A DNA stretch of 16,201 bases from Clostridiaceae bacterium UBA4839 (GTDB taxonomy: Bacteria; Bacillota; Clostridia; Clostridiales; Caloramatoraceae), in NCBI GenBank assembly GCA_002400085.1, contig DHEX01000113.1, positions 1 to 16,201 on the forward strand, given 5' to 3'. Positions within the stretch are counted from its first letter, which is position 1. The number at the start of each line of letters is the position of its first letter. Below the pieces are notes generated by a model. That model saw nothing but the letters and a program-made list of their open reading frames with translations. It had not been told where the DNA came from and did no database searches. Both the position numbers and the translations under genes were made by a program. This document shows, in pieces, positions 6,923-13,473 of the stretch.

Positions 6923-8467
6923 TTGATGCGTGACAAGTGGGATAGCCGCCGCGGCGGTGATACCTATGGTAGCATCACCATTCGTAATGCCATCAGCGGT
7001 GTGACAAATTTCTATAAACCCATAATGCGAAACAGTGCTATCGAGGACTTTGACGAACGTATGCCCCGACTTGAGGGAATGAAGCCAGAGAACACAAGCC
7101 AATATCCCTGGACAGATATTGGTGCAGGCAGGTTGTTTGCGGACTTCTATAAAGAAATTCTCCGTTATGTTCCGGAACGCAGGATGTGGTTCTGCTACGA
7201 GGATGGTATCTGGAAATCAGATGTAGGAAATCTAAAAGCCATGAAACGATGTATGGATTTGGCAGACCTCCTTTATATGTATGCTTTGAATATAAAGGAC
7301 GAGCATAAGCGTAAAGGCTACATCGATCACATTAAAAAGTGGCAGTCCCATGGCTACCGCGTGAATATCCTTAAGGATGCACAGGTTCACCATCCCATTT
7401 CCATTAAAAAGTTTGACTCTAGCCCTTATACTTTCAACTGCAAAAACGGCACCTTGCATATGGATACAGGCACCTTTTCCGGGCATTGCAGCGAGGATAA
7501 GTTGACAAAGATAACCCCTGTAAAGTTTGACCCGCAAGTTCGCTGCAAGCGTTGGGATTCATTCATCTATGAAATCACAAGCGGTGATGCAGAGAGAGCT
7601 AGTTTCTTACAGAAAATCCTCGGCTACGGCTTGACGGGAGATACCCGGCATGAATGCATGACCATCCTCTACGGTGCCAGTACCCGCAACGGCAAAGGGA
7701 CGCTGTGCGAGAGTGTATTAAAGGTTTTTGGCAGCTATGGATGTTCGGCAAAGCCGGAAACCATCGCTATGAAGAACAGCACCAACAGTTCCCAGCCAAG
7801 CGAGGATATTGCCAGGCTTGCAAGAGTGCGCTTTGTGAATATACCGGAGCCGGGTAAAGGCTTGGTGCTCAATGCTGCGCAGGTAAAGAGCATGACGGGT
7901 AATGATACCATTAACGCAAGGTTCCTGCATGAAAACAGCTTTGATTTTAAACCTCAGTTCAAACTTTACATCAACACAAATTATCTGCCCGTTATTAACG
8001 ATATGACGATTTTCACCAGTGGGCGTATCATCATCGTTCCCTTTGAACGGCATTTTGAGGAAGCCGAGCAAGATCGAACGCTGAAAGATGAATTTGCCAA
8101 ACCGGAAGCACAATCGGCAATCCTCAACTGGTTGCTGGATGGTTATCGAATGCTAAATGCAGAAGGTCTTGCATTGCCCCAATCGGTAAAGAACGCCACT
8201 GCTCAGTATCACCATGACAGCAATAAAATCCAACTTTTCGTTGAGGATTGTATGGGACAGGACGGAACTGCCGAGGAGCGCACCTCAACCGTTTACGAGC
8301 GATACAGGCAGTGGTGCGGTGAAAATGGTCAATACCCGGAAAGCATGAAGAATTTCAAGCAAAGTCTTGCTGCCGTTGCCGAAGTCAAACGAAAGCGTCC
8401 ACGCTCCGGCGGTGAGAAAACCACAATGGTTATCGGCTACAAGCTGATATCTGAATTCTTGACATAA
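6923..8467 (+). CDS. Phage/plasmid primase-helicase, C-terminal fragment (SF3/D5-like helicase)
   Basis: The helicase half of the split replication protein, 513-514 residues depending on whether TTG (6923) or ATG (6926) is used. It has the P4/D5-type SF3 helicase motifs: Walker A GASTRNGKGT at 251-260, Walker B-like RLARVRFVNIPEP at 298-310, and sensor/motif C FKLYINTNY at 346-354. A D5-N-like region precedes them (about 65-240). The C-terminal ~100 residues, including IQLFVEDCM and YRQWCGENGQ, look like the winged-helix region found at the end of such proteins. The helicase would unwind the element origin as a ring. Apart from the amber codon just upstream, the frame is intact, suggesting a recent mutation, readthrough, or selection for the helicase alone. 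A mirrored repeat follows the stop. Confidence 0.82.
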   Translation: MMRDKWDSRRGGDTYGSITIRNAISGVTNFYKPIMRNSAIEDFDERMPRLEGMKPENTSQYPWTDIGAGRLFADFYKEILRYVPERRMWFCYEDGIWKSDVGNLKAMKRCMDLADLLYMYALNIKDEHKRKGYIDHIKKWQSHGYRVNILKDAQVHHPISIKKFDSSPYTFNCKNGTLHMDTGTFSGHCSEDKLTKITPVKFDPQVRCKRWDSFIYEITSGDAERASFLQKILGYGLTGDTRHECMTILYGASTRNGKGTLCESVLKVFGSYGCSAKPETIAMKNSTNSSQPSEDIARLARVRFVNIPEPGKGLVLNAAQVKSMTGNDTINARFLHENSFDFKPQFKLYINTNYLPVINDMTIFTSGRIIIVPFERHFEEAEQDRTLKDEFAKPEAQSAILNWLLDGYRMLNAEGLALPQSVKNATAQYHHDSNKIQLFVEDCMGQDGTAEERTSTVYERYRQWCGENGQYPESMKNFKQSLAAVAEVKRKRPRSGGEKTTMVIGYKLISEFLT

Positions 8468-8472
8468 ACACA

Positions 8473-8562
8473 TGGGGCATTATGTGGCAAATAAATATGG
8501 TTGTTTCAAAAATCAATATCTCTATAGAGGATTATATATATTTCCTGCCACAGCTTGCCCCA
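8473..8562. repeat. Mirrored array of four TGKGGCA heptamers (candidate origin or control site)
   Basis: TGGGGCA-TTA-TGTGGCA (8473-8489) is matched by its exact inverted arm TGCCACA-GCT-TGCCCCA (8546-8562), apart from the 3-nt spacers. The two heptamers within each arm start exactly 10 bp apart, one helical turn. The 56-bp centre is AT-rich and includes CTCTATAGAG and a run of alternating A/T. As DNA it resembles paired initiator sites around an unwinding region. As RNA it would be a long stem-loop after the helicase stop. Function is inferred. Confidence 0.6.
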
Positions 8563-8650
8563 CTGTGAACATGAAAGGCGGTGGTGCGTATGTGCTGAAA
8601 AACCTAACCCCCAGTTACCCTTAATTAAAAAATCAAAGGAGGACATGAAT

Positions 8651-8941
8651 ATGTCGCAAAATTACACTCTTATCACAGTCGGTCACGGTCGCTTGATTCC
8701 AAGCGAAACCACGATGACCGAAGAGCAGCTTCAGAAACGAACAGGCCAAAGTAGCGCTTTCTGGCTTACCCGAATTATGGATGGCATCTACCGTCTGAAT
8801 TGCAAAAATCAGATTACGGCAGAGCATTGCGTAAGAAATTATCAGGTGTACTGTCCGCGATGCAAGCTCGTAATGGAACCTATATTCCCAGCAAACAAGC
8901 ACGAAACCCCGGTCTACACCTGTAAAAAATGTAGTAAATAA
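8651..8941 (+). CDS. Small zinc-ribbon protein of unknown function next to the capsid gene
   Basis: A 96-residue protein starting MSQNYTLITVGHGRLIP. The open frame extends back to 8555, but AAAGGAGG lies about 8 bases before the ATG at 8651, and the nearer ATG at 8645 would be only 2 bases from it. The C-terminus carries two Cys pairs, CPRC (68-71) and CKKC (91-94), spaced like a zinc ribbon, plus single Cys at 51 and 60. The middle (TEEQLQKRTGQSSAFWLTRI) is probably helical. The gene ends 15 bases before the capsid start and both have strong ribosome-binding sites, so they are probably co-transcribed. I do not recognise a named family. A DNA- or RNA-binding role is possible from the ribbon but not shown. 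Confidence 0.75.
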   Translation: MSQNYTLITVGHGRLIPSETTMTEEQLQKRTGQSSAFWLTRIMDGIYRLNCKNQITAEHCVRNYQVYCPRCKLVMEPIFPANKHETPVYTCKKCSK

Positions 8942-8956
8942 AGGAGGATTATTACC

Positions 8957-9868
8957 ATGTCAAACACAACCTACAAAACTGATTTCTGGAATATGATACG
9001 CAGAGGTCAAAATCTTGCCGGCCAGTATCGCGAGATGGCAGACACAACCACTGGAACATACTTGCTACCGGAAGAAGCTGATAACCTCTATAACGAGGCT
9101 CTCAATAAAGAAAACCTCTTCCGTAGGCTCGCTACTATAATACAAACACCTACTCTTGACAGCACTGTTCACGCTATTTCTGCTACTTCAGTAGCAGACT
9201 GGATACCACAAGGCAGCGCTATTCCAGAAGACAATGACACCTTCAGCCAATACGACTTTGAAGCATATAAGCTGGCTTCTATTGCCAAACTCCATGTTCA
9301 CTTCATCGAAGACAAACAGTTTGATATAGAGAAATATCTAGTTAGAGACTTTGCCCGCCGATTTGGTAAAGCCGAGGAAAACGCCTTTATCAACGGAGAT
9401 GGAAACGGACGCCCAACGGGAATTCTTAACAGCACAAATGGAGCAGATGTCGGAGTAACGACTTTATCTGCAACAGCAGTGACTCTTGATGAAATAATGA
9501 AGTTATTCCATTCCGTAAAGCCGGAATACCGTGAAAAGGCTGTATGGGTTATGAGCGACACCACAGCTCTGGCACTCCGTGCACTCAAGGACAATGGAGG
9601 AAACTATCTCTGGCCTGAGAATTCGACTAATCTGCTCGGCAGGCCTGTGATTATCTCAAACAATATGCCAACCATTGCCGCAGGAAATAAGCCAGTTGCT
9701 TTCGGCGACTTTTCCTATTATTGGATTGTGGAACGTATGCCGCTCACAGTAAGGCCATTGTTTGAAAAATATGTATTATCACAGCTTAAGGCTTATCTCG
9801 GTTACGAGCGTCTCGATGGCAAGTTGATTCGTCCAGAAGCTATAAAGGTACTTCAGATGATGGTGTAA
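8957..9868 (+). CDS. HK97-fold phage major capsid protein
   Basis: The 303-residue protein has hallmarks of the HK97 major capsid family. It starts close to the mature domain, with TGTYLLPEEADNLYNEAL (32-49) forming the N-arm. The shell domain contains NGDGNGRPTGIL (146-157). Strands and helices typical of the A- and P-domains follow, through VWVMSDTTALALRALKD and GRPVIISNNMP, and it ends ...LIRPEAIKVLQMMV. The long scaffolding delta-domain of many HK97 capsid precursors seems absent. AAGGAGG lies before the ATG. No portal, protease, terminase or tail gene is near. It may build satellite-sized shells with a helper phage, interfere with helper capsids, or make an encapsulin-like shell. The first fits the primase/recombinase context best. 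The family assignment is firm; the role is inference. Confidence 0.88.
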   Translation: MSNTTYKTDFWNMIRRGQNLAGQYREMADTTTGTYLLPEEADNLYNEALNKENLFRRLATIIQTPTLDSTVHAISATSVADWIPQGSAIPEDNDTFSQYDFEAYKLASIAKLHVHFIEDKQFDIEKYLVRDFARRFGKAEENAFINGDGNGRPTGILNSTNGADVGVTTLSATAVTLDEIMKLFHSVKPEYREKAVWVMSDTTALALRALKDNGGNYLWPENSTNLLGRPVIISNNMPTIAAGNKPVAFGDFSYYWIVERMPLTVRPLFEKYVLSQLKAYLGYERLDGKLIRPEAIKVLQMMV

Positions 9869-9894
9869 AACGAGCAATTAAATACCTTATAAAC

Positions 9895-9948
9895 GGTGAA
9901 AGTGTCCTAAACTCATTAAAAATAGGCACTTTCACCACCCCTTTGGGG
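9895..9948 (+). terminator. Two hairpins after the capsid gene
   Basis: GGTGAAAGTG (9895-9904) pairs with CACTTTCACC (9927-9936), extended by TCCTA/TAGG with a bulge. A second, small CCCC-TTT-GGGG hairpin follows at 9938-9948. There is no U-run directly after them, so this may be an RNA 3'-end stabiliser or processing site rather than a classical terminator. The rest of the 233-bp gap to the next gene (9949-10101) holds no gene that I can support. Confidence 0.4.
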
Positions 9949-10101
9949 CTATTACCCTATTTGAATCCGCGTTTTTTTATACGAAGCCCCACGCCGCTGT
10001 CCGCTTTAAAAAGCTGTGGAGATTTTACCTCCCCCTACCGGTCTATAAACAATATAAAGAGAGTAATGATTCGTTACACCATGTTGAAAGGAGGAATTCC
10101 A

Positions 10102-10260
10102 ATGGATGAAAAGACCATCAGCGTAACCGAAAAAGTCATCGGTGACACGCTCTACATTATAGAATCAGCAGTCAGCAGCACCGCCAAGGAAACCGCTTAT
10201 GACAAGCTGAAACGCATGATACTTAATGACACTGCAAGCCTTGAAATAAAGGCATCTTAG
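10102..10260 (+). CDS. tnpW: TnpW-family transposon-encoded protein
   Basis: A 52-residue protein, MDEKTISVTEKVIGDTLYII at its start, followed by ESAVSSTAKETAYDKLKRMI. The pattern of a T-x-Y-I-(I/V) strand, then S-x-T-A-K-E-T, then an amphipathic D-K-L-K-R-(M/L)-I helix, matches the small TnpW proteins of Tn4451-type clostridial elements, whose biochemical role is not settled. AAAGGAGG lies about 9 bases before the ATG; the longer frame from 9943 lacks such a site. It sits directly upstream of the large serine recombinase, as tnpW does beside tnpX, so the two are likely co-expressed. It is too small to be an enzyme, and a helper or regulatory role in excision is plausible but unproven. Family placement is by recalled sequence pattern only. 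Confidence 0.72.
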   Translation: MDEKTISVTEKVIGDTLYIIESAVSSTAKETAYDKLKRMILNDTASLEIKAS

Positions 10261-10270
10261 ACTGAATAAC

Positions 10271-10302
10271 TTGACTTCTTCACAGTAGTACGGGAATATA
10301 GA
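10271..10302 (+). promoter_or_regulatory. Possible promoter for the recombinase
   Basis: TTGACT (10271-10276) is a good -35. Candidate -10 hexamers AATATA (10295-10300, spacer 18) and TATAGA (10297-10302, spacer 20) are weak. A start here would place the left outer arm of the nested repeat (10276-10290) upstream of the transcript, so only read-through RNA would fold the full structure. Confidence 0.35.
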
Positions 10303-10371
10303 GTACCGCTTGAAGACTGTCGGAAAGGAGGTAAACATGAATAACAGACAGTCTTATACTACTGTGAAGAA
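10276..10371 (+). promoter_or_regulatory. Nested inverted repeat enclosing the recombinase start site
   Basis: The outer arms TTCTTCACAGTAGTA (10276-10290) and TACTACTGTGAAGAA (10357-10371) pair perfectly over 15 bp. The inner arms AAGACTGTC (10313-10321) and GACAGTCTT (10347-10355) pair over 9 bp. The 25-nt apical loop contains the Shine-Dalgarno AGGAGG (10326-10331) and the ATG (10337-10339). The right arms lie in codons 4-12. As RNA it would present or constrain the initiation site. As DNA it could be a binding or looping site for the recombinase or a repressor. Confidence 0.7.
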
Positions 10372-12007
10372 TAACGATAAAATAACTGCTCTGTACTGCC
10401 GTCTCTCACGAGATGACGAACTACAGGGTGATTCAAACAGCATTAAAAATCAGAAAAGTATTTTACAGAAGTACGCTGATGACAACGGATTTGCAAACAC
10501 TGAATTCTTTGTAGACGATGGCTATAGCGGTACGAACTTCGATCGCCCGGATTGGCAGCGCCTTATATCTCAAGCTGAAGAAGGGAGCATCGGCACCATC
10601 ATTGTAAAGGACATGAGTCGTCTCGGTAGAGATTACCTTAAAGTCGGTTATTACACCGAGGTATTATTCCCCGGCTCTGATATTCGATTTATAGCCATAA
10701 ACAACAATGTGGACAGTGCCAATCAGCAAGACAGCGATTTTACACCTTTCCTTAATATCATCAATGAATGGTATGCCAAGGATACGAGCAAGAAAATCCG
10801 CTCCGTTTTTAAATCAAAAGGTCAATCTGGCAAGCCACTCTGCACCAATCCGCCTTATGGCTACATCAAAGACCCGGAAGATAAGACCCGCTGGATTGTT
10901 GATGAAGAAGCCGCTAAAGTGGTAAAAGATGCATTTCACTTGTGTATGCAAGGTTATGGCCCTACTCAGATAGCTAAAGAGTTTAGTAAACGCCGTATAA
11001 TGAATCCAACGGCTCACGCAAAGGCAAACGGAATCAATATTCCGGACAACAGAGGCCATGACGATGATTATATCTGGAGAGGCAGTACAATCGTTCATAT
11101 GCTTTCAAGGCAGGAGTATTTAGGACATACGGTAAACTTCAAAACCTATCGCAAGTCCTATAAGCAGAAAAAGCAAATGAAGAATGACCCGTCAGAATGG
11201 GTAATTTTTGAGAATACCCATGAAGCAATTATTGAAGAACCAGTGTTTGAGGTAGTGCAGAAAATCCGAGATGGCAGGCGCAGGCTTACACCAATGGGAG
11301 AAATGCCAATCCTCTCCGGTATGCTCTTCTGTGCAGACTGCGGTGCAAAACTTTACCAAGTGCGTCATAGAGGTTGGGAGCATGACAAGGAGCATTTCGT
11401 GTGTGCTACCTATCGTAAGATAAAAGGTGGCTGCAGTTCTCACCAGATACGCAATGTGGTCGTTGAGGAATTGCTTCTTGACGGTATCCGCCGGGTAACC
11501 GCTTATGCAAGAGACTATGAGGATGAATTTGTACAGATGGTTACCAAGAAAACAAGGACAGACCTTGACAAAAGTATGCGTGACGGCAAACGAGAATTAG
11601 AGCAGTCACAGGCTCGTATCAGCAAGCTGGATGATATTATCCAAAGGCTCTATGAGGACAACATCGAAGGTAAAATTTCCGATGAGCGTTTTGCTAAGAT
11701 GACTGCTAACTACGAAGCCGAGCAGCATACCCTTGAAAGCCGAGTGGCAGAACTGAAATCCACTATGACTGAGGAAAAGGAAAGTGCACTGGGTGTAGGC
11801 CACTTCCTCACCTTGGTACGAAAGTACACAGACATAAAGGAACTCACAGCGGAGATTATCCGGGAGTTTGTTGAAAAAATCTATGTTTACAAGGCGGAGC
11901 GCATTGATGGAAAACGAGTACAGCGTATCAAGATTATTTATAACTGCATTGGCGAATTTGACCCACCGGTTTCTACATCCACATTAAAAAAAGAAAAATC
12001 GGCATAG
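10337..12007 (+). CDS. Large serine recombinase (TnpX/DUF4368 type), integrase of the element
   Basis: Site-specific recombinase of 556 residues, expected to cut and rejoin the element ends. The resolvase-like catalytic domain (1-~150) has the nucleophile in CRLSRDD (S24), GYSGTNFDRP (62-71) and the active-site arginines in DMSRLGRD (R95, R98). A recombinase domain follows (~165-300, with KPLCTNPPYGY). Then come a zinc ribbon (C332, C335, C356, C366), a long coiled coil (~405-480) and a DUF4368-like C-terminus (~490-545, EFVEKIYVYKAERIDGKRV). These parts and their order fit TnpX-class transposition recombinases. The ATG at 10337 is chosen because AAAGGAGG precedes it; the frame is open back to 10310. 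It is intact, last in the plus-strand gene string, with its terminator overlapping the stop. Nested repeats surround its start. Confidence 0.93.
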   Translation: MNNRQSYTTVKNNDKITALYCRLSRDDELQGDSNSIKNQKSILQKYADDNGFANTEFFVDDGYSGTNFDRPDWQRLISQAEEGSIGTIIVKDMSRLGRDYLKVGYYTEVLFPGSDIRFIAINNNVDSANQQDSDFTPFLNIINEWYAKDTSKKIRSVFKSKGQSGKPLCTNPPYGYIKDPEDKTRWIVDEEAAKVVKDAFHLCMQGYGPTQIAKEFSKRRIMNPTAHAKANGINIPDNRGHDDDYIWRGSTIVHMLSRQEYLGHTVNFKTYRKSYKQKKQMKNDPSEWVIFENTHEAIIEEPVFEVVQKIRDGRRRLTPMGEMPILSGMLFCADCGAKLYQVRHRGWEHDKEHFVCATYRKIKGGCSSHQIRNVVVEELLLDGIRRVTAYARDYEDEFVQMVTKKTRTDLDKSMRDGKRELEQSQARISKLDDIIQRLYEDNIEGKISDERFAKMTANYEAEQHTLESRVAELKSTMTEEKESALGVGHFLTLVRKYTDIKELTAEIIREFVEKIYVYKAERIDGKRVQRIKIIYNCIGEFDPPVSTSTLKKEKSA

Positions 12008-12042
12008 CCGGTAACACATACCAAACTATGCCGATATTTTTC
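11998..12042 (+). terminator. Recombinase terminator overlapping its stop codon
   Basis: ATCGGCATAG (11998-12007, ending in the TAG stop) pairs perfectly with CTATGCCGAT (12026-12035) around an 18-nt loop, and ATTTTTCC follows. A small GGGAT/ATCCC hairpin (12044-12058) lies just beyond and overlaps the candidate right terminal repeat. Confidence 0.8.
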
Positions 12043-12051
12043 CGGGATTAA

Positions 12052-12062
12052 AAATCCCTAAG
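12052..12062. repeat. Candidate right terminal inverted repeat of the element
   Basis: AAATCCCTAAG is the exact reverse complement of 32-42. It lies 10 bases beyond the recombinase terminator, close to where the sequence shifts to AT-rich flank with a chromosomal repeat (from ~12096). That is the expected place for the right end, but no empty site or second flank is available here to confirm it. Confidence 0.3.
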
Positions 12063-12095
12063 ACGAACCCTCTAAAGGAGCATTTTTTATTTTAC

Positions 12096-12145
12096 CCGAT
12101 AGCAGTCATCCGTAACCCCACCTAAGCCTAAGAATCACTTAATCC
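12096..12145. repeat. Diverged copy of the intergenic repeat found at 16041-16201
   Basis: CCGATAGCAGTCATCCGTAA (12096-12115) matches 16043-16062 at 16 of 20 positions, and GCCTAAGAATCACTTAATCC (12126-12145) matches 16151-16170 at 18 of 20. The two blocks appear in the same order, but the ~85-bp stretch between them in the right-hand unit is mostly missing here. This suggests a dispersed chromosomal repeat into or beside which the element inserted. Confidence 0.5.
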
Positions 12146-12149
12146 TATA

Positions 12150-13361
12150 TTATTTAATACAATAAAAACAATTATCTACTCCAAAATAAATTCTATCATC
12201 ATAAATAAGTGGTGCAGTATAATTCCCTATTCCCCCTTCATACTTCCATTTAACTTCTCCAGTTCCCTTATCAAAGCAGTATATTCCATCATCACCGCTA
12301 ACATAGGCCATTTTATTTGTAACAATAATGTCAGAAAGCTTTAAATCCTTATAATCCTTTTCCCATATAACCTTCCCATCATAAGAATCTACAGCACATA
12401 TTGAAGTTCCGTTTGGTGTCTGCATACTGGCATAAATTATTTTATTATCTATAGACATACCTCTTATCGAACAGTTTTGAAAGTCCTTTTCCCACTTTCC
12501 CCCTCCAATGTAGGGCTCAAATTTTGTTATAAATCCTTCCCCATTTTCACTCCTATCCCCACAGACAAATATAAAATCGTTGCCTCCAGCTATATCATAT
12601 ATTTCTCCATTTGCATCAAAATCATATTGATCATTTCCCATATTAGTATCAATAGCCCTTATTTTTTCATTTGAAAGTTGGACAAAAAGATTCCCTTTAT
12701 AAATAATTGGAGGCGACTTTAAAGATGTTCTTTTTAAATCAATACCCCTTGGATTATATTCAATAGGCTTTATCATGCTAACATCTTTAGTTTTTAAATT
12801 AAACTTATAGATATAAGCATTGAGATTATTTTCATTGATACCATCATCTATAAAATAAATCCTATCCTCACTTATAATTGGATATTTTATATCCCCTTCG
12901 TAAGATTTATTTTTGGAATTGAAAAACCACTTTTCCTCGCCATTTTTTAAATCCACAGCATGAAAATATGGATAGGAACCCGCTTCCCCGTAATACAATA
13001 ATCCTTTATAAATTACAGGGCTTGATATCCTATTCGCCTTTAATCTATATTGCATCTTCCCATCTTTGCAATTTAATACATATATAGCATCTTTTCCTTT
13101 ATTGCCTTTTTTCTTTGCTTTAAAGCATATAAAGTTATCCGCTAAAACTGGATAATTTAGTTCATATCCATCCTCTAGCTTAAACTTCCATACTATATTC
13201 TCAGGCTTATTTAATATACTTTTTTCCTTAATTGCATGACCCCCTTCAGGATTAAAGCCATACATATTAGTATATGATTTACTTTCACCCCCAGAGCAAG
13301 AGCAAAGTGCTAATAGAGAAATAAATAAAATTACGAATTTAAACTTATTTGAAGTTTTCAT
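12150..13361 (-). CDS. PQQ-like beta-propeller lipoprotein
   Basis: A 403-residue predicted lipoprotein on the outer face of the membrane. The N-terminus has Lys residues, a hydrophobic stretch (VILFISLLAL) and a lipobox LCSC, with Cys22 as the likely lipidated residue. The rest repeats the beta-propeller blade pattern of PQQ/BamB-like proteins: motifs such as YVLNCKDGKMQYR, HAVDLKNGEEKWFF, CAVDSYDGKVIWEKDY and CFDKGTGEVKWKYEGG, each a strand, a D-x-x-(D/T)-G turn and W/Y. Such propellers usually act as protein-binding scaffolds; the PQQ name describes the fold and does not show cofactor binding. AGGGGGATG lies before the start. The gene is divergent from a secreted SLH-domain protein, so a shared cell-surface role is plausible. 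Specific function is unknown. The base composition is very AT-rich, unlike the element. Confidence 0.82.
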   Translation of the reverse strand: MKTSNKFKFVILFISLLALCSCSGGESKSYTNMYGFNPEGGHAIKEKSILNKPENIVWKFKLEDGYELNYPVLADNFICFKAKKKGNKGKDAIYVLNCKDGKMQYRLKANRISSPVIYKGLLYYGEAGSYPYFHAVDLKNGEEKWFFNSKNKSYEGDIKYPIISEDRIYFIDDGINENNLNAYIYKFNLKTKDVSMIKPIEYNPRGIDLKRTSLKSPPIIYKGNLFVQLSNEKIRAIDTNMGNDQYDFDANGEIYDIAGGNDFIFVCGDRSENGEGFITKFEPYIGGGKWEKDFQNCSIRGMSIDNKIIYASMQTPNGTSICAVDSYDGKVIWEKDYKDLKLSDIIVTNKMAYVSGDDGIYCFDKGTGEVKWKYEGGIGNYTAPLIYDDRIYFGVDNCFYCIK

Positions 13362-13391
13362 AATTCATCCCCCTATAGACAATTTTACATC

Positions 13392-13445
13392 ATTATAGAA
13401 ATATTTGGAACATTTCCATATATTATTACGTCATATAAATATAAT
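13392..13445. promoter_or_regulatory. Divergent promoter region with a shared palindrome
   Basis: For the minus-strand lipoprotein gene a TATAAT -10 lies at 13392-13397. For the plus-strand gene a TATAAT lies at 13440-13445. Neither has a clear TTGACA at the right distance. Between them TGGAA-CAT-TTCCA (13406-13418) is a perfect palindrome apart from its 3-nt centre, placed so that one regulator could act on both genes. Confidence 0.4.
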
Positions 13446-13473
13446 AGAATAAAAAAATTAAGGGGGGACCCAT

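Noticed and set aside
7718..8113. A 131-codon minus-strand frame within the helicase gene
   Set aside because: It is antisense to conserved SF3 helicase motifs, has no start signal, and is a shadow of the real gene.
8571..8624. A 17-codon reading frame (MKGGGAYVLKNLTPSYP) between the helicase and the zinc-ribbon gene, as a leader peptide
   Set aside because: It has no Shine-Dalgarno and overlaps the end of the repeat region and the leader of the next gene. Nothing else supports translation.
10707..11443. Reading frames of 72-94 codons inside the recombinase gene on both strands
   Set aside because: They overlap the conserved recombinase and zinc-ribbon domains in other frames and have no independent support.
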